NCBI GenBank assembly: GCA_013399015.1
Contig: VWZX01006203.1
Coordinates: 200,137 to 264,136, forward strand
Origin: Galbula dea
Lineage: Eukaryota; Chordata; Aves; Piciformes; Galbulidae
Direction: 5' to 3'
Length of the DNA stretch: 64,000 nucleotides
Within the stretch, counting starts at the first letter, position 1; each line of letters starts with the position of its first letter. This document shows positions 38,673-50,200 of this stretch, piece by piece. The notes beneath the pieces were generated by a model that saw only the letters and a program-made list of their open reading frames with translations, had not been told where the DNA came from and did not search any database. The translations under genes and the position numbers were made by a program.

Positions 38673-40910
38673 AATTCTCCAGAGAAAAAACATCTCTTCC
38701 TTAGAAAAGTGAGAGCCTGGCTTCTTCCTGCAGTGTGGCACAGAGCTGCTGCTCCTTTGTAAAGCAGAGAAATGTAAACAAGGTCCTTTTGAGATCCAAG
38801 CTTCTTACCCATGCCTGGAGATCTTCCAGCTAACCTTGGGAGCAACCTGAGCAAGGTGACTCCATCCAGCCAGCACCAAGGCCTGACACCTCCTGCTGGA
38901 CACAGAGGCTGTTGTCCTCCCCTGCTGTTGCCCTGACTGGTTTAGCTCCAGCATAGCAGAGTGGAGCAGGCAGGGACAGATGCTCCCCTAACAGATTCCA
39001 GCCTCTCTCCTCCAGTTCCCCAGAGGAATCAGGATCAGCAGCACTGCCTGGGCAGGGATAACAGAGCTACTCACCAGTGTGGCACTGCCACTGGCACTGA
39101 GTTGGGACAAAGCTCGTTTTCTCTCCTGGCAAGGAGCACAAAGTGGCTCCTGGGAGCTCTCCAGGAGGAGCAGCAGAGGACTGAGCATCTCTGCCCCCTT
39201 GTAAATCCTCCTCCTGTAGGCCAGGGGTCTGCACCATTGCTCCTCTTGCTGCAGCACTTCTCCCTGCCAGCAGCCTCCCTCATCCCTATCAGACCCCTTT
39301 GGCTTCTCAACTCATCTTCTACCCTCTGAGGTTCCTCAGCTCTTCCATGCCAGCAGCAGCAGGACAAAGCAGAGTCCAGAAGAGGCCAGGAGCCATCCCG
39401 AGGAGCAGGGAGCTGTGGCCAAGGCACGAATCCTGCAGGGCCCCTGGGAGAGAACAGCGAGGGCAGCCTGGGGCCAGGGGCCTGAGCAGCAGCAGACAGG
39501 CAGCAGGGAGCTCAGCACAGTCACATCCAGCTTCTGCCTCGTTGCAGAGCCTCCAGCCTTCTGCCCTCCTCCCTTCCCGTCGGCTTCAGCTCTCCTGGCA
39601 GTTCAGGCTCCTCCTCTCTGTCCGGCTGCAGCAGCGCAGGGGAGGGATGAGGTGGCAGAGGAGGAGCAGGGCTCAGCCTGGGGGTGTTCTGGTGTCCTTC
39701 AGCCCCCACTGAGCAGGTGAAGTCCCAACTCCTTTCTCTGAGGGCTTTGGCTGGAGCCAGCTGAGTGCTGTCTGAACCATCCAAGTGTGTTCTAAAGCCT
39801 TGCCAAGGATAAACTCAACATTGTGCTCCCTGGCTCCTAAAATCAGTTCGTTCTGAAATCTTTGGACCACTTTAAGACCAAACAATCCCCTCGGTTCTCC
39901 CCTCCCCCCCCCAAGGGTCCTCACCAGTCAATAAGTTATAGGAAGTTAAAATTGAAACTGAAGCCATTTTAAATATGTTACAACAAACAACATATATACT
40001 CAAATGCTGCAAGGAGAGAAAACTCTGTGTTCTCAGGGCAGGGGACTTCTCCTCTGTTTGGTCTTGAAAGGACCCACAAATCTCAGCTCTCTGCTCCTGT
40101 GGCTCCCAGCACATCTTCCTCATTTCTTTCAGGAGAGAAAAGCTCCTCCCAAGAGTCCTTAGTACAAAAATAATCTGTTTAGGATTCAGACACTCCAGGG
40201 AAATAGGGAGGGGGGAAACAACCAAACCCCACAAACAACAACCAAGGAAAAGGAGACACTTCTGAGAGAAGAGAAGAGGAAAGAGAACATACAAAACTTC
40301 TGTACAAAACCCCCCCAGTGTCTTTTGCTCTCCATGAACACCCCAGGAGAGAGCTGCACACACACCTCCCCCCCGGGGAGTTCACCCACTGACAAAGAGA
40401 AAGGAGGAAAGCAGCAGCTCTTGGTCAGTCTGAGGACCTGGTGCATCCAACTGCTGGCTTGAATCCTTCAGCTGCAGTGAAGAGTCTCTGCCTGGAACTG
40501 CCTGGGATTCTGCTGGCAGTGCAGAGGAGTCCTGCAGAAGGTTTGTTCTGCACCCTCAGGCTGTAGCTCAGATAGCAGCAAGGTTCCGACCTCTCTTGGT
40601 GGCTGCTCCTCCTCCGGCTGAAGTGCCAGGGGGTGGCTTCCTATTGTGAAGCCATGGTTACAAGAAGGGACAGCAGCCATGGAAACCTCTTCCATTTATG
40701 TTCACAGAGAAGTCCACTGACGACCAGTCAACTGGGCAAAACCCAAATACCCCCAAGGAAATAAGTATTAACCAGAAGATGATTCACAATCTGCAGAGTC
40801 TGTAGCTGTGTGTCCTAGGCTGTGGCAGCAACCACCACGAGTCCTGAGATCTGTGGAAGGAGGAGGGGGGAGGGGGAAGCAAGAGACAAGCCTTGGCCAA
40901 ACAGGAGGTG

Positions 40911-41265
40911 TTAGGAAGGACTCGACCTGGGCATGGAGAGAATCCTCCCGTTCTTCTTGCCACCGTTCATGTGAGTGTAGGGGATGTGCTCCTCATAGTT
41001 GCCCTTCAGGGCCAGGGCAGGGCCATTGTCCCTCCCCAGGGCTTTGTCCCTCTGGGAGTAGGAGGAGGGGTCCAGGGGAATGCTCTCCATGTTCTCAAAG
41101 TCCATTTCATACTCCTCTGTCTCCAGGGGCTTGTTCTCCTCGCTGTAGAAGAAGGAGAGCTCCTGGAAGCTGGGGTGCAGCTCCTCCTTCAGCATCTCGA
41201 TCACCTCCAGGAAGGTGGGGCGCATCTTGGGGTTGTACTGCCAGCACATCTGCATCAGGCTGTGC
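40911..41265 (-). CDS. INSR: INSR exon 22: end of kinase, C-tail and stop
   Basis: 355 nt of coding sequence ending in TAA at 40913-40911, acceptor CTGCCCTAG. It encodes HSLMQMCWQYNPKMRPTFLE, the end of the kinase fold, then an acidic Glu-rich tail (SEENKPLETEEYEMDFENME) and the terminal YTHMNGGKKNGRILSMPRSS-PS. YTHM is the conserved tail phosphotyrosine motif. This tail is what separates INSR from IGF1R. Confidence 0.98.
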
Positions 41266-44200
41266 CTAGGGCAGGGCAAACAGGGCTCAGGGCCTGGGAG
41301 AAGACTTTCACCTAGGCAGGGCTGCTCCTGAGCAAGCCCATAGCCCTGTCTCACCCCCCCCCCCCCNCTCCTGCCAGGCTCCAGCTCTGCCTGCAGATCC
41401 TGACACTCCTTTCTCTCTGTTTCTGTCTGGACCACAAACTCCTTCCAATTCCTTCACTTGTCCTTCCCTCAGCTTCTGAAGGAAGCAGAGCTGCAGTTCA
41501 CATGCTCTGTGTCCCTGTGCAGGCACTCCCAGCCAGCTCCCCCACTCTCTAATCAATCCCATTTGCATTTTAACTCAGCCTGAATGAGAACAAACCTCCC
41601 AAAGCCTGAAGGAAAACAGGAGGCTGTGCAGAGGACAGAGGTCCTGTCAACATCCCCCCCAAAGGAAGGCTGTGGCAAGAGGTCCAATGTTCTCAGGCAC
41701 CATGGAGAAAGAACTTACAAGGGAAGGTACAAAGTGGAGTTGGTCACTGGCCATGAGACAGATGTCCAGCACAGCAGGCTCTGTGCAGAAGGACACTCAC
41801 CAAACATGTTTCTTCTGGGGCTCTGGAAGTGCTGATTTGGCCAGAAGTGAGCCAAGAGGTTACCAGGTTGCCTCTCACCACTGCCTGTGCTGCTTTGGCA
41901 GTGGCTCCTTCCCCCCTTTCTGTCAGACCATCCTATCTAAGTTAAAGACTCAGCAATGAGCATCCTTTTAATCACTCTGGGAAGCAGCTCAGGGAGCAGC
42001 AGGGTTGTGCTGGCAGAGCTGGGGACACAGTGACCTCCAGACAGGAAAGGTCATCAGTAGCTGCAGAGAAGAACCCTTAACCCCAGGGCAGGAGAAGGTC
42101 TGGCTGCAGCCTGTCATCTCTCTGAGCTGTTTTTCCCTGTCTTCAGCCAGTGATTCTCCCTCCTCCCTAACCTTCCAGGCAGCCCAGCCTTGGACTTTAA
42201 GTGGGGCAATAGGTCTGCAACAGCAATGAAAAGGCCTTGGACATGATAAGCAGCTCTTGGCTCACACAGCACTCTCCTGCCTCTCTCTCCTCCTCATCAG
42301 CCACCAGCTGGCTTCCTGATCACCAGTGGTCAGAAGCTGCTGTAATTCTCAAGCCTATTTAGGTCATACAGAACCATCAATCACAGAAAACCTCAGCAGA
42401 GCTGGGATGAACAAGCTGCTCTCCAGCCTCTGTAGCCACAGAGGTGCAGATGGTGGCCAGGCTTTGCCAGATGACAGAAGCCAACTGCCACCCACTAGGC
42501 TGGAGTGAGGGCAGATCCATGTGGCTTGGCCACAATTAAAAATTGGATTTTAATCTGTTTCTGTGTTTTGTTCTTCCTTCTCTGGAATCTGCACTCACAA
42601 GGTAAGCTCCAGGCTGGGCTCATTTCCCTTCCAGGGAAACAGAATCAAAGAATCAGTCAAGCTGAAGATAACCTCTAAGGTCATCAAGCCCAACCATCCA
42701 CCCAACATCACCATGGCCCTAAGTGCCTCATGTCCAGGGCTTTTCAACCCCTCCAGGGATGCTGACTACACCCCTGCCCTGGGCAGCCTGGGCCAGGCCT
42801 TGACAACTCTTGCACTCCATATGGCCAACCTAAACCTCCCCTGGTGCAACTTCAGGCCATGTCCTCTTGTCCTATCACTTGTTACATGGGAGAAGAGACC
42901 AACCCCCACCTGGCTCCAGCCTCCTCTCAGGGAGCTGCAGAGAGCCAGAAGGTCTCCCCTGAGCCTCCTCTTCTCCAGGCTAACCAAGCCCAGTTCCCTC
43001 AGCTGCTCCTCACAACACTTGTGCTCTAGACCCCTCCCCACCTTCTTTGCCCTTCTCTGGCCACACTCCAGCACCTCAGTGTCCTTCTTGGAATGAGGAA
43101 CCCAAACCTGAGGCCAGGATTGGAGCTGTGGCCTCCCCAGTGCCCAGCCCAGGAGCTGCAGAAGAGGCTGGCTCAGAGCTCTGGTTGGTTCCTGGATCAC
43201 CATCAGCTGAATTTCTGAGAGAGGTGGCTCAATGAAGTCTGTTTTGTTCCTCTTCAACAGAGGAGGGGTTAAGAGGTGCTAGGGAGTGCAGCCTGGTGGA
43301 TTGTCCCCTGCTTTACTACTTACAGCCTCTCTGGGCAGTTGTCTGGCTGATCCAGGTATCCTCCATCCATGACAAACTTTAGCACCTGTTCATTGGAGAG
43401 TCCCTGGTAGGGCTGCTCTGCCAGACTGCTGATTTCCCAAAGGACAACCCCAAAAGACCTGAAGAAGAAAGAGAACTCCTGCTGAGACTGAAAGACCTTG
43501 GAGATCTCCCAGGTGACAGTCTGGTGCTGGAGAACACACACTTTAGAGAACACAGTTCCATTTTGAAGAGGAGAGTTTCAAATCAACAGTTTGGTTTTGT
43601 CTGTGCTCTGAAGAAGTCAACAAACTCCCAGTTTCCATTGGGGGTTAAAGCAGGGAGCTGGAATCCACCTGGGATTGCAGAGCAGAACTTACCAGACATC
43701 AGAGTAAGTGGTGAAGACCCCATCCTTCAGAGACTCAGGAGCCATCCACCTGACTGGCAGCAGGCCCTTGCCTCCCTTCCGGTAGTAATCTGTCTCATAG
43801 ATGTCTCTGGTCATGCCAAAGTCTGAGAAAGGCAATTGGGATGGGTTAGGCATCTCCCCTTCCACACTGCCTGCACTGGCTCCTTCCTGTGATGCCAGCC
43901 TACTGTCAGGCCCCCAAGAAGCCACCTATGGCCCAGCTGGGAGTCACTGCTCACCTTGGGATTCCCATTCAAAACCCTTCCCTGCTCCCTGCACTTCCTT
44001 CTCCAGAGCCATGAGAGTCTCCAGAGTTCACATTTTTAGAGACAGCTTCTACTGGAAGCATTAAACTCATCCTCTCTCAGTACAGCAGAGCTCTCTTTGC
44101 CCTGAAACAGCCCTGGGCTTGAAGGCCAGAGAGGTCTGACAAACCACCATGCTGTGGGCTTTGGTTCACCTGTACCTGTGCTCTTTACTGACTTCTAGAA

Positions 44201-47200
44201 AGGTCTGGGTTCAGAACTGGTTCCTGTGGAAGATACAGGACTTTGTAAAAGGCACCTGACCCAGTGAGAGGATTAGCAAGAGAATCACACAATTACTAAG
44301 GATGGAAGAGAGCTCTAAGATCAAGTCCAACCATTGACCTATCACCCCCATGCCCTAAACCGTGGCCCCAAGTGCCACATCTATGTGTTTGTTGAGCTCC
44401 CCCAGGGATGGTGACTCCACCACTGCCCTGGGCAGCCTGGGCCAATGCCTGACAGCTCTTGCAGGGAAGAAATTGTTCCTGATATCCAAACAACTTGGTT
44501 TCTTCTACCAGACATCTTCCTTGTCATAATCCTCAGGCAAGCAAAAGACCAGTGAGATAAGCTTTAGGCTGGAATGACAATAAACTTTTTGGCTAGAGGT
44601 CTGAGAAGAAGAGAACAGATGAGAAGAGCTGCTCTGGCACTAAAGGGGGTGCTTCTCTTACTATCAAAGTCCCTACAACCCTTTCCCAGGGGAGAAAGAG
44701 AGGAGAATGTGCTGCATTTCCAGAGGCAGCCAGTGCAAAGCACCTGCGTATGCCACCACCTCTGTCTTGGGGCTTCCTAGGTTGGCCCTGACAACAAACA
44801 TGCCTCTCAGAATGATCTTCTGCCCCACATACCTCCAATTTTCACAGTGAAGTCTTCTGCCACCATACAGTTTCGAGCTGCAAGGTCTCTGTGCACAAAC
44901 TTCTTGGCATTGAGGTAGGCCATGCCATCAGCAATCTCTGCAGCCATCTGGATCATCTCCCTCAGCGTCGGGGGAGGACGCCCAGGGTTGTTCTGCAGGG
45001 AGGAAAGCAGCATTCAGAACCAAGGCCCAGGTAACTCTGTTGCAGCCCCAGAGTCCCTTCCCTCCTGTCTTTACCTCAGCATCAGGTCTCAAAGAGCGAA
45101 GGTAACTCTTCAGGTCTCCATGGGCCATTAGCTCCATGACTACCAGAGTAGGTTGCCCCTTGGAGACCACCCCGAGGAGGCGAACCTGGAAGACAAGCGA
45201 GAAACTGCCTCAAGGCTGTGTCCAGACACACTGGGGAGAGCCCAGCTGTGGAAAGAAGGGGTTGCAGCAAAGCCAACCCCCCCACCACCCCCAAACCCTG
45301 CTCAGAACAGCACCACCAAGCCTTGACACGCTGAGAAGTTCTGCAAGACCAGAAGTGAAATGAAATCAGCTCCACCCCAGCTGAGAGCAGGACGTGCCCT
45401 TGATGAAACACGACCTGGAAAGATCTCAGCTCTCTCTGATCACCTGCTGCTGCACTCAGGCTGCTGCTGTAAGCTGAGAGGGAGGCTCTGAAAGCGCTGC
45501 AGCACTGTTAGCTTGCGTGCTGGGACTCGCTGATGGCCTGAGGCAGGCAGGGACGCTCACCACATGATGGCAGCTGAAGCCTTTCATCACAGAGGCCTCG
45601 TTGAGGAACTCGATGCGCTCCCGGAGGCTGGCAGACTCGTTCACTGTTTTCACAGCCACTCGGGTCTCTGGCTCCCCCTTGACGATGTCCTTGGCAATCC
45701 CCTCGTAGACCATGCCGAAGGAGCCCTGGCCCAGCTCCCGCAGCAGAGTGATCTTCTCTCGGGGCACCTCCCACTCGTCGGGGACATAGACTGGGGAGCA
45801 GAGAGAAAACATCCCTCAGGGGTGCAGGAAGCTCCTGAAAGACTCACAGAATCAATCAGGCTGGAGAAGACCTCTCAGATCAGCAAGTCCAACTGGCAAC
45901 CTAGCACCAGCATGCCACTAAACCACATCTCTCTGCTTTCTGAAGCCCTCCAGGGATGGTGGCTCCACCACTGCCCTGGGCAGCCTGGGCCAGGGCTTAA
46001 CCACTCTTGGAAGTCAAGAAGTTATTCCTGCTGTCCAATCTAAACCTCCCCTGCTGCAACTTGAGGTCATTTCCTCTTGTCCTCTCACCCAGGAGAAGAG
46101 ACCAACCCCTACCTTGCTCCAGCCTCCTGTCAGGGAGCTGCAGAGAGTAAGAAGGTCTCCCCTGAGCCTCCTCTTCTCCAGGCTAACCAAGCCCAGTTCC
46201 CACTCCCATCTTTCCTTCTCTCAAAAATGCAATGCTGACTTTAAACAGGCCCTAAGGGGGGGGCAGGGGGGCAGCCCCCACAGCCTCCCAACCCCTGTGG
46301 GAGCCCAGACATCTCTGTTTAGCACTGCCAAGGGGATGCTGTGGGTATAAATGCGAGGTAAAAGCCCAGAAAGCTCCATCAAGACAATGCCAGTGCCACT
46401 CTGCTGCAGTGGCTGAGGGACTCCAGCAGAAGGGAGCAAGGGAAGGAAGCCCTCAGTGGCCTCACCATCGCTGGCGCTGAGATACTCAGGGTTGGAAGAG
46501 GCATAGAGAGGCCCAGTTGGTCCTTCAGTTTGTCTGGAAGAGAAAGACAAATCCTTCAGCACATTTCCAGCCTCTGACACATCAGAGTCACACAATTATT
46601 AAGGTTGGAAGAGACCTCTAAGTTCATCAAGTCCAACTGTCAACCTAGCACCAGCATGCCACTAAACCATGGCCCCAGACACCACTTCTACACATCTGAA
46701 CCCCCCCAGGGATGGTGACTCCACCACTGCCCTGGGCAGCCTGGGCCAGTGCCTGACAACTCTTTCAGGGAAGAAATTCTTCCCTGATATCCAATCTCAT
46801 CAGAACTAAAGAGAGGTTGATGAATTCCCAAAGCAGACAGCAAATACAAACTGTCCCCATCTCCAGAGGCACAAACATCTCCCAAACTCAATCCCCACTG
46901 CAGTCACTACCTAAACTAGAAACTAAACACAGACTTAGTCCAACAACAACAACAACAAAACCCCAACAACCCCAAACCTTTGGATAGAAACTTTGCTTCT
47001 TCTGGTGAAAACAACACCCAATTGCACTCACCTCTTCTTCACAAGCACATAAGCAGCTCCAATAATTCCAGCAATGATGATGGCAAAAATAATGGGAACA
47101 ATTATAACAGCAATACTGGGCTGAGCACTCACTGCAAGAGAGAGAGAGAGAGAGAGTTGGGAGCTATGATACAGGTCCAAAATTCAAGGCTTATCCTCAA

Positions 47201-50200
47201 CAGAATCTCCCCCTCCAATAAATAGGAATAAATATGGAACCAGAAGCTGTTTCAGTACAGAACTTGGGGGTGGTCAGAGAAAAGCCAGCCCTTTCTAAGT
47301 GATTTCAGTTTCTTGAAAGTAGATCCCAGAATCATTGAGGTGGGAGTGAGACCTCTAAGATCCAACCACCAACCTATCCCCACCATGCCCCTAAATATGG
47401 CCCCAGGCAGATGCCTTGGTCAGTATTTTACACCCCCCCACCCTTCCCTTATGGCTCTCTGGACACCACTTGCTAAACTCTCCCCTTCCCCAACTACCCT
47501 AGGTGTCTGTTGGGACTGAAGAAGGAAAAACAAAGGAACTCACAGTAATCAGCCACATAGAAATAGGTTGGTTCTGTCCAGGAGCCGTTGCCAGCCAGGG
47601 ACGTGGCTCGGATCCGGACGCTGTAGTTGCCAGGCTGCAGCCCCCGCAGCTTGCAGCCCTGCTCGCTGGCGAAGTGCTTGCGGGAGACACAGTAATGAGC
47701 TTCCTGCAGGGGGAGGAGGAGGAGACAAGGTTACACCAGCTCTGCAACCAGCCAGAGCTCTGCAACAGCTCCCCAGGCTTTCTACCTCACCTTGCTGCCT
47801 GCTCAACCTAGCCCCAAACAGAGCTCTTCCATCCTCAGGGCTCTGCCCAGAGATTGTTTTGTCCTGGATGTGCCTTGGAGATTCAGGAGTTCAGATTACC
47901 ATGTCCTCACTGACTCCTGGGACAAACACTGCCTGTCTTCCAGTCTTTAAATGCTCCTTCTCTTTCAGGAGAGGTTGATGAAGGAGAGGGAAGGAGAGGG
48001 GAAGACAAGATGCTCTGGATCTGACCTACAAACCTGGAGCTATCACCTTTGTCAGGATCTGGTTGCAGATGTAACCAATTAAACCACTTTAAGATTTATT
48101 TCTACAGCCAATCTTTAAACAGAATTAATGATCCAGCTCCAGATTAAATATTGTTTAATATTATTCAGTCAAAATTAGAAAGATTGGGACAGAATTAATT
48201 CCTCTGCTAACTCTGCCCTGCATTCCAATCCCTGCCTCTTCCTGGCTCCATCTATAGACTCAGAATCCAACTTTCCAACTAGATAAACACATGTTAATTA
48301 GTTGGAATCTAGCAGATTAGATCCTCATCAAGGACAGCTCTGTCTCATGGAACAAATGCATTGTGCAGGGCTTGAGCTCATCTATTTCCACAGAACAGAG
48401 GAAGACAATGAACTGGGGTTTTAGGGCTGGACTTAAGACTTCAGCCCTGCAACAGAAGCTGGACTGGCAAGTGCTGCTTGCCCACAGGGTGCTGGCACTC
48501 AGCTGGGCTGCCCACAGCTCCTGGCCTGCTCCACACTGTCCCAACTGCTCTGAGCAACCTCCATCCAGATGCAGGGATTCTGTCCTCCTGCAAAAAGTGA
48601 AGTTCCTAATAAGAAGCCAAGCCTCCCTGCAGGAAGGTGGTAAATTAGCTAAGTGGATTTGGCAAAGAGGCACCACAGGGGCAGGTTTGGACTCCTTGAT
48701 GTTGCCCCAGCTAAGCTTCTAGAGGACACAAAGTCACTAGTCAAGCTTTCTGTCCCACTGGGTCATGCTCAAGGAAACCAGACAGGACAGAAGCCCACAG
48801 AAGACTATTCAAGACTAAAGAGCTGCAGCTCCCAGGCAGAGCTGGGTCTCCAAACATGCTGTGTTAAGGTCCAAGCAGGAGCTCTCACCTCTGCCTCCCC
48901 CAGACGTCCATAGTTCACCTCATAGAGCACAATCAGGCCATTGGGCTCCTTTGGCTCCTGCCACTTCAGGTGCACTGTGTTCTTTTCAACCAGCTCGTGG
49001 GTAACTGGCCCAATGATGTCATCAGCCTTAGCTAGAAGCAAGTTCATGGTCAAGAACAGTTTTATTTGATGCCTTGGGCAATATTCCAAAGTGCCAATAT
49101 CTCATCTATCAGCCTTTCCTATCCCCATCCCACATGGTGTGTCTGCAAGGCAGCTGGCTCCAGAGGAGAAGCAGCACTGTGAGAGCAGGCTTCAACCCAA
49201 GCCAGGAAATCACAGAATTACTGAGGTTGGAAAAGACCTCTGAGATGATGGAGTCCAACCATTAACCCAACACTGCCAGGTCACCCCTAAACCATGGCCC
49301 TCAGCACCACATCTCCAGGGCTTTTCAACCCCTGCAGGGATGCTGACTCCACCACTGCCCTGGGCAGCCTGGGCCAGGCCTTGACAACTCTTGCACTCCA
49401 GATGGCCAACCTAAACCTCCCCTGGTGCAACTTCAGGCCATGTCCTCTTGTCCTATCACTTGTTACATGGGAGAAGAGACCAACCCCCACCTGGCTCCAG
49501 CCTCCTCTCAGGGAGTTGCAGAGAGCCAGAAGGTCTCCCTGAGCCTCTTCTCCCGGCTAACCAAGCCCAGTTCCCTCAGCTGCTCCTCACAACACTTGTG
49601 CTCTAGACCCTTCCCCACCTTCCTTGCCCTTCTCTGGCCACACTCCAGCACCTCAGTGTCCTCCTGGCAGTGAGGAGCCCAAACCTGAGCCCCGGACTGG
49701 AGCTGTGGCCTCGCCAGTGCCCAGCCCAGGAGGTCAATCCCTGCCCTAGTCCTGCAGCCACACCAGTGCTGCTCCAAGCCAGGATGCTGCTGGCCTCCTC
49801 AGCCACTTGGGCACTCTGCTGCCTCATCTTCAGCTGCTGCCAAGCAAAGCAAAGCCCAGGAAGATAATTACCTTCTGGCATGGTCCTGGCACTGACATAG
49901 GCTGCAACACTGCACCTGGACTCCTGAGCATCGTGGTTGCAGGCGTGAAGCTCGATGCGGTAGCCAGTGAAATGTCTCAGGCCTGAGATGACCAAAGACT
50001 CCTTAGACTTGACTTTTTCAAAAGGTTTCTGCTCCTCTGAGCTCTCAGCTGCTGCTGCAGAGCTGTTTGGGGAGGATGCTGTGGTGGGCATCACCACGGT
50101 GGCATTTGCCAGGGAGCCCAGGTCTCTCCGTTTCCTGGCTGGCCTGGGGAGGAAGGCAGGTGACAGTTACTGGTTCTGCTCAGGGGAAACACAGCCCCTG

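Larger units (their letters stand above)
35640..40910 (-). other. INSR: Putative INSR 3'UTR
   Basis: Five kilobases downstream of the INSR stop with no convincing exon on either strand. It is bounded by an AATAAA signal at 35663-35658 on the minus strand. It holds an AU-rich nonamer (38662-38670), an A-rich tract, a 23-unit CTG repeat, and a 17-bp tandem repeat, with no clear CR1. The end point is inferred from the signal alone. A shorter 3'UTR using another signal is possible, and transcript data would settle it. Confidence 0.55.
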
